From CAYOOT01 sp964405665 (GTDB taxonomy: Bacteria; Bdellovibrionota_C; UBA2361; SZUA-149; CAZDWZ01): 20,360 nucleotides of DNA. A model generated the notes under the pieces. That model made no database searches, had not been told where the DNA came from, and worked only from the letters and a program-made list of their open reading frames with translations. Positions 1 to 5,546 of the stretch are shown here, piece after piece; the stretch's first letter is position 1, and every line of letters starts with the position of its first letter. A program made the translations under genes and the position numbers. Where the stretch lies: NCBI GenBank assembly GCA_964405665.1, contig CAYOOT010000047.1, forward strand, positions 1-20,360. Direction: 5' to 3'.

Positions 1-52
1 TTGTTAATTAAGGTATAAGTGCCCGAACAGCTTTAATTGTTAAGGGAAAAAT

Positions 53-718
53 ATGAGTGAATATGGCAAATTACTTGCAAAAGTAGCTTTAGAAATAAAA
101 GCCATTAAATTAAATCCTAAACAACCCTTTCTTTGGGCTTCCGGGTATTATATGCCTATCTATAATGATAACCGGATGTTGCTGGGAAATTTTGAACATC
201 GAAAAATTATTGCCTCAGGTTTTATTGATTTAATTTCTAAATTAAAATTGGATGTGGAAGTAATTGCCGGTACAGCAACTGCAGGAATCCCTCCGGCAAC
301 AAGTTTGGCCGATCGCCTAGAAAAACCTTTAATTTATGTCCGCGCCAGTGCAAAAGATCATGGTTTGAGAAATACAATAGAAGGCATTCTTTTGCCCGGA
401 CAAAAAGTATTGATGATAGAAGATCTAATTTCTACTGGGGGAAGTTCGATTACTGCAATCGAAGATATTAGAGAAGCCGGTGGAAAAATAGAAAATTGTC
501 TTTCTATTTTTTCCTATGGTTTAAGTGAAGCATTAAAGCAGTTTGATCAAATATCTTGTAAAGTAAACTCACTTTTAACTTACGATCTTTTATTAGCAGA
601 GGCCCAAACTCAGAAATATATCAATCAACAAGAACTTGAATTATTACAAGATTGGCGAAAAAACCCTTTTTCTTGGGGAGAAAAGAATGGTTTCCCGAAA
701 GTGGAAAAGAATAAATAA
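53..718 (+). CDS. pyrE: Orotate phosphoribosyltransferase
   Basis: Transfers the phosphoribosyl group of PRPP to orotate, giving OMP, the fifth step of cytoplasmic pyrimidine synthesis. The PRPP-binding signature VLMIEDLISTGGS is at residues 119-131 and the flexible catalytic loop RASAKDHGLRNTIEG at 97-111, both typical of the family. At 221 residues it is a normal full-length enzyme. The ATG start follows AAGGGA (42-47) at 5 nt. The next gene, pyrF, begins 12 nt after the stop and its Shine-Dalgarno overlaps this stop codon, so the two are surely one operon carrying out consecutive steps. A TATAAG at 14-19 could be the -10 element, but its -35 would lie outside the window. Identification is secure. 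Confidence 0.97.
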   Translation: MSEYGKLLAKVALEIKAIKLNPKQPFLWASGYYMPIYNDNRMLLGNFEHRKIIASGFIDLISKLKLDVEVIAGTATAGIPPATSLADRLEKPLIYVRASAKDHGLRNTIEGILLPGQKVLMIEDLISTGGSSITAIEDIREAGGKIENCLSIFSYGLSEALKQFDQISCKVNSLLTYDLLLAEAQTQKYINQQELELLQDWRKNPFSWGEKNGFPKVEKNK

Positions 719-730
719 GGAAGATCGAAA

Positions 731-1540
731 ATGTCTTTTAATATTTTATTAAAAAAATCCTGGGAAAGAAGCAAATCTTTAGTTTGTGTCGGTTTGGATA
801 CAGATTTAGAAAAAATCCCTGGCTCTTTTAAAAAAGAAAATAGTTCTATTTTTGAATTTAATAAAGCAATTATTGATTCTACAATTGCGCAAGTTTGTGC
901 TTATAAAATTAATATTGCTTTTTACTCAGCGATTGCGGCAGAAGTGGAATTAGAAAAAACAATTAATTATATCCACAAAAATTATTCTGATATTGCGGTG
1001 ATCCTCGATAGCAAAAGAGGGGATATTGGAAATACAGCGGAACAATATGTTAAAGAAGCATATTCTCGCTACAAAGCAGATGCCTGCACAATCAGTCCGT
1101 TTATGGGGACGGATTCTGTGGAACCTTTTTTGAAAGTTAAAGATAAAGGGGCTATTTTACTTTGCCGGACTTCTAATGCCGGAGGCAAAGATGTTCAGGA
1201 ATTTTCTGCTAATGGCAAGCCGCTTTATTTGCATATTGCTGAACTTGCAGTTACCAAATGGAATTATAATCAAAATATTTCTTTAGTAGTAGGGGCAACA
1301 TATCCCAAAGAATTAAAAGAAGTTAGAGCGATAGTAGGAAATGATATTCCCTTATTGGTTCCCGGAGTTGGTTCACAAGGCGGTGCAATTTCTGAAGTTG
1401 TTGCCAATGGAAAAAATGCCGAGGGTTTAGGTTTAATCATCAATGTTTCTCGTTCTGTGATTTATGCAAGTTCTAAAGATGATTTTGCCGTTGCTGCAAA
1501 CAATGAAGTCCTGCGTTTAAATAAAGAAATAGGACTCTAG
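731..1540 (+). CDS. pyrF: Orotidine 5'-phosphate decarboxylase, type 2
   Basis: Decarboxylates OMP to UMP, the last step of de novo UMP synthesis. The substrate-binding VGLDTD is at residues 20-25, the catalytic DSKRGDIGNT at 93-102 (active-site Lys95), and the phosphate-binding LLVPGVGSQGG at 208-218. The wider spacing, the NVSRS motif at 238-242 and the 269-residue length mark the type 2 subfamily rather than the roughly 230-residue E. coli type. AAGGAAG (717-723) lies 7 nt before the ATG and overlaps the pyrE stop, which implies translational coupling. The gene ends in TAG within a CTAG (1537-1540) whose opposite strand carries the stop of the convergent DUF3108 gene, so there is no room for a terminator between them. 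Confidence 0.96.
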   Translation: MSFNILLKKSWERSKSLVCVGLDTDLEKIPGSFKKENSSIFEFNKAIIDSTIAQVCAYKINIAFYSAIAAEVELEKTINYIHKNYSDIAVILDSKRGDIGNTAEQYVKEAYSRYKADACTISPFMGTDSVEPFLKVKDKGAILLCRTSNAGGKDVQEFSANGKPLYLHIAELAVTKWNYNQNISLVVGATYPKELKEVRAIVGNDIPLLVPGVGSQGGAISEVVANGKNAEGLGLIINVSRSVIYASSKDDFAVAANNEVLRLNKEIGL

Positions 1541-2391
1541 CGCAAACCAGCTCGAGACGTAGGGTCTTGTGACGGCATAATCGGAGTAAACTTGACTAAT
1601 TCTGCACTGACTGAGCCGATTAAAACTTTGCTTTCCAATCTTAAAACATCATGTTTATCGTCAGTGGAAACCCAAATAGTTGCTGAGTGTAGTCGTTTTT
1701 CCCCTTCGCTATCAGTTAATTTTTTTACTGTGGGCACAACTTTATAAGCCTCTCTTTTTATACCAGCGACCTTAATATTTTCTTTGCCTTCAATCTTGAA
1801 GGTAATTAAAAAACGATGTTTGCCGTTAAAGACATCAAAACTAAGTTCTTCGTTCCCGGAGATTGCCAAACTCCTTGCAAGAAAGGCGGCAGAAAGGGGA
1901 TCGAAGGTGGCATTGCCTGAATGAAAATTTATTTCCTCTTCCGGTTTTGCCAGATCTTTTTTCCAAAGCTTTGCTTCAATATCACCATTTTTATTGAATT
2001 TAACTTCTCGAGACTTTGTTTTTGAGTTTTCGGTTTGCACAGAATAGAAACTAAGTGGTTTTAAATCTTTGCTTTGAAAAATGCTTTGGCTCAAATGATT
2101 TAAGCTATAGAATAAACGAATTACTTTTGCAGATTTTGCAGTTGCTGTGACGTTATACAAATCAGAATCCATTTGTACACTAACTTTAGAACTTCCCACT
2201 AAGATTCCTTGCCATTTTACATTGTACTCATACTCTCCGATCGCAAATTGAGTATATTTAGGAGTATAGTAAGAAGTTTGCACTACTGTGGCACTGGGAT
2301 GAATATATTCAGCATTGGCACTGGATCCCCCAAAAACTAAGAGAATAAGGGCAAATAAAAGCAATCCTTTTTTTAGATGATATTTAAACAT
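1537..2391 (-). CDS. Exported DUF3108-family protein
   Basis: A 284-residue secreted protein. The N-terminus has a basic start (MFKYHLKKG), a hydrophobic core (residues 10-22) and a probable signal peptidase I site after SANA (24-27). The mature part contains the segment EYEYNVKWQGILVGSSKVSV (53-72), which matches the opening beta strands of DUF3108. DUF3108 proteins are predicted to be periplasmic or outer-membrane-associated beta-rich proteins; their biochemical role is not established. The ATG has no evident Shine-Dalgarno. The gene is divergent from the unknown gene at 2427 across only 35 bp, and its stop codon overlaps that of pyrF. The family call is good; the function is unknown. Confidence 0.8.
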   Translation of the reverse strand: MFKYHLKKGLLLFALILLVFGGSSANAEYIHPSATVVQTSYYTPKYTQFAIGEYEYNVKWQGILVGSSKVSVQMDSDLYNVTATAKSAKVIRLFYSLNHLSQSIFQSKDLKPLSFYSVQTENSKTKSREVKFNKNGDIEAKLWKKDLAKPEEEINFHSGNATFDPLSAAFLARSLAISGNEELSFDVFNGKHRFLITFKIEGKENIKVAGIKREAYKVVPTVKKLTDSEGEKRLHSATIWVSTDDKHDVLRLESKVLIGSVSAELVKFTPIMPSQDPTSRAGLR

Positions 2392-2426
2392 AAAATTAAT
2401 AAGGTTATATATTTTTTTAAATATTT

Positions 2427-3035
2427 ATGCAATCTAGTGAATCATACAGCAACCTTTTCATATTTAACATGTTGAAAACTATAAAAAATTTGTCGCCAAA
2501 TCTGTATGCTAACTTAAGGCGATTGATCAATGTAGACGGAGCGGAGCTGCTGGATTACTGTTTTGAAATGGCAATTATTCATCAAGGTTTAGAAGAAATT
2601 GATTTTATTCGAGAAGAAGGAGTCAGTTTTAATCCTCGACCGGCACGCGTAGCCTTAATCTTAATTAATGATGCAAAAATAAAGGATCTGCAATTAATTA
2701 GTATTTCTTTTCTGGCTAATATCAAAGAAACTAGTTTGGAGAAATTAAAGGATGAAAAAAGCAATATTCCAGAAGAATTTTTTCAAGATGCCTTGCATGC
2801 CCAAAGCCCTTTTTTTTACAAAAATTTAAAAAAAGAAATAAAAATGATTTCTTTAGCGTTGCAGCTGGATCGAGCAAGACATCGCCATCTTTCTTTGCAG
2901 CTTAATAATAAAGACAATTGGCATGAATTTTTTGAAGAAAATTTAAAATACATTGAGTTGGCAAAAGATCTTTCTCCGAAATTGCATCTTTTGCTGGAAA
3001 AATGGCAGGAAAGGGCCAAGAGGAAGTGTTGTTAA
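2427..3035 (+). CDS. Conserved-looking hypothetical protein
   Basis: I do not recognise this 202-residue protein. It appears soluble and mostly alpha-helical. It is acidic in the middle and has a notable stretch LALQLDRARHRHLSLQL (142-158) and a C-terminal basic, Cys-ending tail (KRKCC). No signal peptide or membrane segment is visible. No clear ribosome site precedes the ATG at 2427; an alternative ATG at 2469 (residue 15) also lacks one, so the start is uncertain. The stop codon abuts the GTG start of the acyltransferase gene, and the Shine-Dalgarno for that gene lies inside this one. The two are therefore co-transcribed and coupled, which hints at, but does not prove, a role linked to membrane lipid synthesis. 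Confidence 0.75.
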   Translation: MQSSESYSNLFIFNMLKTIKNLSPNLYANLRRLINVDGAELLDYCFEMAIIHQGLEEIDFIREEGVSFNPRPARVALILINDAKIKDLQLISISFLANIKETSLEKLKDEKSNIPEEFFQDALHAQSPFFYKNLKKEIKMISLALQLDRARHRHLSLQLNNKDNWHEFFEENLKYIELAKDLSPKLHLLLEKWQERAKRKCC

Positions 3036-3827
3036 GTGGAAAACAAATCAAAAAATAATAACAACATAATATTACCCTCGGTTGATCTTTTAGACTATCT
3101 GCTATTCCCGATATTTGCGCTTTCGTTTTTTTGTGTTTTATTGATTTTTGAATTGCTTCAAAGATTAGCTTATCTTTTCGGGAAGAAGGCCCATCAGCAT
3201 TCGGTTTATTGGCTAAATTATTGTCTGGTATTATGTTTAAAAATAATTAGAGTCAAAATTGAACTGATCGGTTCTCTGCCAAAATTCGATCAACAAAAAC
3301 CATTGATTATTCTGGCGAATCATCAATCTCTTTTTGATATTCCGATTCTCTATTTGATCTTCTCTCAAAAATCCCCCCGCTTTGTAGCTAAAAAGGAATT
3401 GGGGAAATGGATTCCCAGTATTTCTTTTAATTTGCGCTCTGGAGGAAGTGCCTTGGTGGATCGTGCTAATCCCCGGCAAGCAATTCCGGAAATTAAAGCT
3501 TTAGCCAAAAGAATGGATCAGGAAAAATTTGCCACAATAATTTTCCCCGAGGGTACCCGGGCAAGAGAAGGAATTTTAAAAAAATTCCATGCAGCGGGAG
3601 CAAATATTTTAATTGCTGAGACAGAGGCACCCCTTTTGCAACCTGTGGCTTTAGATAATTCCTGGAAGTTAGCTTGTAGAAAATTTGGACCGATTACCAG
3701 GGGAGTTGTTGTTAAAATTGCCATATTACCTATACTGGAAAGCAAGGATCGGGAGACAAAAGAATTAATTGAAGAAGCCCATTCTAAGATCGGACAAGAG
3801 TTGGACAAAATTAGAAAAGTTCAGTAA
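3036..3827 (+). CDS. plsC: 1-acyl-sn-glycerol-3-phosphate acyltransferase (PlsC type)
   Basis: Probably transfers an acyl chain to lysophosphatidic acid, giving phosphatidic acid at the inner face of the cytoplasmic membrane. All four LPLAT motifs are present: NHQSLFD (95-101, the catalytic HX4D with His96 and Asp101), GSALVDR (137-143), FPEGTR (170-175) and LQPVAL (201-206). A hydrophobic helix at about 21-45 anchors the N-terminus. The start is GTG, directly after the stop of the upstream gene, and is supported by AGGAAG (3021-3026) 9 nt before it. At 263 residues the length is normal. Acyl-group and headgroup specificity cannot be read from sequence; a lysophospholipid acyltransferase of another specificity is possible. 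Confidence 0.92.
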   Translation: MENKSKNNNNIILPSVDLLDYLLFPIFALSFFCVLLIFELLQRLAYLFGKKAHQHSVYWLNYCLVLCLKIIRVKIELIGSLPKFDQQKPLIILANHQSLFDIPILYLIFSQKSPRFVAKKELGKWIPSISFNLRSGGSALVDRANPRQAIPEIKALAKRMDQEKFATIIFPEGTRAREGILKKFHAAGANILIAETEAPLLQPVALDNSWKLACRKFGPITRGVVVKIAILPILESKDRETKELIEEAHSKIGQELDKIRKVQ

Positions 3828-3853
3828 GTTCTTTTTAAAGAGGCAGGTTTTTT

Positions 3854-4065
3854 GAGGCTGTAAATTAAACTGTCTAATTAACTATTTGGAAATTTCATAT
3901 AGTAATTAAAAGCATAAAACGTACGGAGCGCGGACTTTAGTCCGCTTAATACTAAATTTTTATTCTGCTATACTAAAATATTTGGATATAAGCGGACTAA
4001 AGTCCGCGCTCCGTACGTATATTAGATAGTGTATGTTGTAATTACACAATTTAATTTACAGTCTC
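3854..4065. mobile_element. MITE-like element, copy 1 (212 bp)
   Basis: A non-coding element with terminal inverted repeats of about 27 bp. The left end begins GAGGCTGTAAATTAAACTGT; the right end, read inward, begins GAGACTGTAAATTAAATTGT, and the repeats differ at about 3 positions. The flanking octamers GGTTTTTT (3846-3853) and GGTTTAGT (4066-4073) agree at 6 of 8, compatible with a worn 8-bp target duplication. The centre is a large inverted repeat with 30-nt arms (3919-3948 and 3989-4018) around a 40-nt spacer. A second copy at 5382-5536 shares the ends and the palindrome. The termini resemble those of IS256-family elements (inference), so movement in trans is likely. It fills most of the gap between plsC and the bTHX gene. 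Confidence 0.8.
3919..4018. repeat. Nested palindrome inside MITE copy 1
   Basis: Perfect 30-nt arms at 3919-3948 and 3989-4018. Each arm itself contains the 16-bp palindrome GCGGACTTTAGTCCGC (or its complement). The 40-nt spacer begins and ends with sequences resembling the outer arms of the palindrome at 15639-15674 (TCCGCTTA followed by TAC/CC and AAAT). Copy 1 therefore looks like a MITE whose central palindrome was expanded by a second copy of the core. Confidence 0.85.
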
Positions 4066-4142
4066 GGTTTAGTTCAACAAGCTCGGAATAAGTAAAACCT
4101 GCTTGATTGTTGATCAAAATTAATTTTTTAAAGGGAACTAAA

Positions 4143-4277
4143 ATGGGAAAAGGTGATTCACGCTCTAGAAGAGGAAAGATTTTTAAAGGGACTTTTGGTA
4201 AATCAAGACCACAAAAAGTAAAGGCCAAGAAAAAGTTATCAGTTACTCCCAAAAAAGCAAAGACTGGGAAAAAATAA
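4143..4277 (+). CDS. Small ribosomal subunit protein bTHX
   Basis: A 44-residue, strongly basic protein beginning MGKGDSRSRRGKIFKGTFGK and continuing SRPQKVKAKK. The pattern MGKGD-x3-RRGKIF-x-GT-x-GKSRP is the signature of the THX family, a small peptide first seen in the Thermus 30S subunit head, where it packs among 16S rRNA helices; related proteins occur in several bacterial phyla and in chloroplasts (PSRP4). Compared with the 26-residue mature Thermus protein, this one has a longer Lys-rich C-terminal tail. AAGGGA (4131-4136) lies 6 nt before the ATG. The gene sits alone, 78 bp after MITE copy 1, whose right end may carry or displace its promoter. The antisense frame at 4022-4252 is a shadow. 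Confidence 0.9.
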   Translation: MGKGDSRSRRGKIFKGTFGKSRPQKVKAKKKLSVTPKKAKTGKK

Positions 4278-4278
4278 G

Positions 4279-4297
4279 TTTCTTGCAGATCAAGAAA
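4279..4297. terminator. Possible bidirectional terminator between convergent genes
   Basis: The stem TTTCTTG (4279-4285) pairs with CAAGAAA (4291-4297) around a 5-nt loop, just after the bTHX stop. Read on the minus strand it is followed by CTTATTTTTT, a good U tract for ending the gene at 4306-5130. Read on the plus strand the T run is weaker. The stem is short and AT-rich, so confidence is limited. Confidence 0.4.
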
Positions 4298-4305
4298 AGT
4301 TCTAA

Positions 4306-5130
4306 TTACTTTTTGTTAGTTTTTGACAAAGTTTCTTGGAGTAAGTTTTCTTTAGGCAAGATTGCAAGAATTTTTTGGATTTTCCTCTCGTTTTCTACTG
4401 ATAAAGATCCGCCTAATTCCTTTTGATATTGCCTTACTCCTTGTACATAATTCCTGGCGTCTTTAAAAGATCCTCTTGTTGCTGCTTTTGAAGCTTCCTC
4501 AATCATTTTTGGAATTCCATTTTGATAGGCAAGTTTCAAATTGCTTTCAATTTCTTTCCTTTGTTCTGGAGTTAAAGGAACATAAACTGATTCTTTCGCA
4601 TACTTTTCGGCAATTTCTATATTAAACTTAGCACTTACTACATATCCATTTTTAGCATCTCTTGATATTTCCTTAAGCACTTCTGAAATATTCTTTTGAT
4701 AGACAGTTTTCAAATTATTTATTATTCCGTCTTCTTGTTCTGGAGTTAAAGTAATACCCGATTCCGTGGCATATTTTCTAGCCATTTTTATCTGATCTTT
4801 AGTAAGACTAATAAGACCAGCTGTAGCACACTTAGATGCTTCATTAAGTAATTTGGGGATTCCATTTTCATAAGCAGTTTTCAAACTTTCTTCAATTTTT
4901 TTCTCTTCGTCTTTTGTTAAAGAGATGTTTGATTTAATTGCCTCTTTTTTGGCTGTTAAGATATGATATTTTGTTTTTTTAATATCTCCCTCAACGGCAG
5001 CCTTTTCAGCTTTATTTATTTCTGTTGTAATTTTATTTTCCAGGGGTGCTGGCAATTTAATTCCCGCAAGAGCTGGTTCTGTCTTTGCCTTCGGTGTTGT
5101 TACATTGGATGATTTTTGCAAATAGCCCAC
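4306..5130 (-). CDS. Helical-repeat protein of unknown function
   Basis: A soluble, highly helical, Lys/Glu-rich protein with no signal peptide or membrane segment. It consists of about four tandem units of 50-58 residues. Recurring elements are an N-terminal helix (for example LLNEASKCATAGL), then AxKYAxES, LTPEQ, and a final NLKxAYQNGIPK. The first and last units are more diverged. The true start is most likely GTG at 5130: GGAGG (complement of 5139-5143) lies 8 nt before it. The TTG five codons upstream (5145) has no such site and would place this Shine-Dalgarno inside the coding sequence. With the GTG start the product is 274 residues. It lies between two MITE copies, in the same orientation as the 1564-residue gene. 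I cannot name a family; a scaffold or protein-binding role is only a guess from the solenoid-like pattern. Confidence 0.8.
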   Translation of the reverse strand: MGYLQKSSNVTTPKAKTEPALAGIKLPAPLENKITTEINKAEKAAVEGDIKKTKYHILTAKKEAIKSNISLTKDEEKKIEESLKTAYENGIPKLLNEASKCATAGLISLTKDQIKMARKYATESGITLTPEQEDGIINNLKTVYQKNISEVLKEISRDAKNGYVVSAKFNIEIAEKYAKESVYVPLTPEQRKEIESNLKLAYQNGIPKMIEEASKAATRGSFKDARNYVQGVRQYQKELGGSLSVENERKIQKILAILPKENLLQETLSKTNKK

Positions 5131-5138
5131 TAACTTTT

Positions 5139-5143
5139 CCTCC
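5139..5143 (-). promoter_or_regulatory. Ribosome binding site fixing the GTG start at 5130
   Basis: The minus strand reads GGAGG, then AAAAGTTA, then GTG. This is a consensus Shine-Dalgarno with ideal spacing, so the GTG is preferred over the in-frame TTG that overlaps the site. Confidence 0.75.
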
Positions 5144-5145
5144 AA

Positions 5146-5381
5146 TTTTCTGCTGTTCTAAATTTAATCTCAGATAATTACTGTTATGGATTTTTTCAGG
5201 AAAAAGGTTATCTTTAATTTTTAGAAAATTTATAAGTTGTGGAAATAATGCAAGAAAATTGTAGGCAGCGATGAGTTACAATTAGGCTAATAGAAAAGGA
5301 CACGAAGAAGAAAAAAAGAAGGAAGAAAAGCGCAAAAGGGGAAGACATTAATAAAATGGAATTTTTGGATGCTATATGATG
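5146..5381. other. Intergenic stretch with a purine-rich tract
   Basis: No gene is recognisable between the repeat-protein gene and MITE copy 2. It is AT-rich, with a purine-rich tract at about 5290-5350. In one plus-strand frame this tract would read as a short Lys/Glu/Arg-rich tail ending in two TAA codons, but a stop lies just upstream, so at most it is a decayed gene end. The promoter for the minus-strand gene must lie here; no convincing -35/-10 pair was found. Confidence 0.5.
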
Positions 5382-5536
5382 GAGATTATAAATTAAATTG
5401 TGTAATTACGTATTTAGAAATTCTATAAACGTAATTAAAAAGCATAAAACGTACGGAGCGCGGACTTTAGTCCGCGCTCCGTACGTGTATTGGAGATTGG
5501 CTATGTTGTAAATTACACAGTTTAATTTACAGTCTC
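5382..5536. mobile_element. MITE-like element, copy 2 (155 bp)
   Basis: Shares both ends and the core with the element at 3854-4065 but lacks the extra central segment. The left end begins GAGATTATAAATTAAATTGT (two changes from the consensus start GAGACTGTAAATT); the right end, read inward, begins GAGACTGTAAATTAAACTGT. The block before the palindrome (AATTAAAAAGCATAAAACG) is almost identical in the two copies. I see no convincing target duplication. It ends 10 bp from the stop codon of the 1564-residue protein gene. Confidence 0.8.
5449..5486 (-). terminator. Perfect 38-bp palindrome, likely terminator for the helicase gene
   Basis: Arms of 18 nt (5449-5466 and 5469-5486) with a two-base centre form a very stable GC-rich hairpin. 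Read on the minus strand it is directly followed by TTTATGCTTTTTAATTAC, so transcription leaving the gene at 5547-10241 should stop here. The mobile element thus seems to serve that gene as its intrinsic terminator (inference). Confidence 0.55.
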
Positions 5537-5546
5537 GCAAATATTT

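Noticed and set aside
3237..3808. Minus-strand frames of 80 and 96 codons across plsC
   Set aside because: They are opposite the LPLAT motifs of plsC and have no independent support.
4022..4252. Minus-strand frame of 76 codons between the MITE and the repeat gene
   Set aside because: It runs antisense to the well-supported bTHX gene and into the MITE end; the composition is that of a shadow frame.
4500..5050. Periodic DNA similarity in the repeat-protein gene, considered as a CRISPR-like or satellite array
   Set aside because: The periodicity is at protein level (50-58 residues) with diverged DNA; no constant repeat and variable spacer pattern.
5290..5352. Purine-rich tract that reads as a Lys/Glu/Arg-rich tail ending in TAA TAA
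   Set aside because: A stop codon lies just upstream in the same frame and no start or homologous body was found; too short to call a pseudogene.
5371..5544. Target-site duplication for MITE copy 2
   Set aside because: The octamers next to the ends (ATATGATG and GCAAATAT) do not match; the apparent similarity appears only when shifted away from the element ends.
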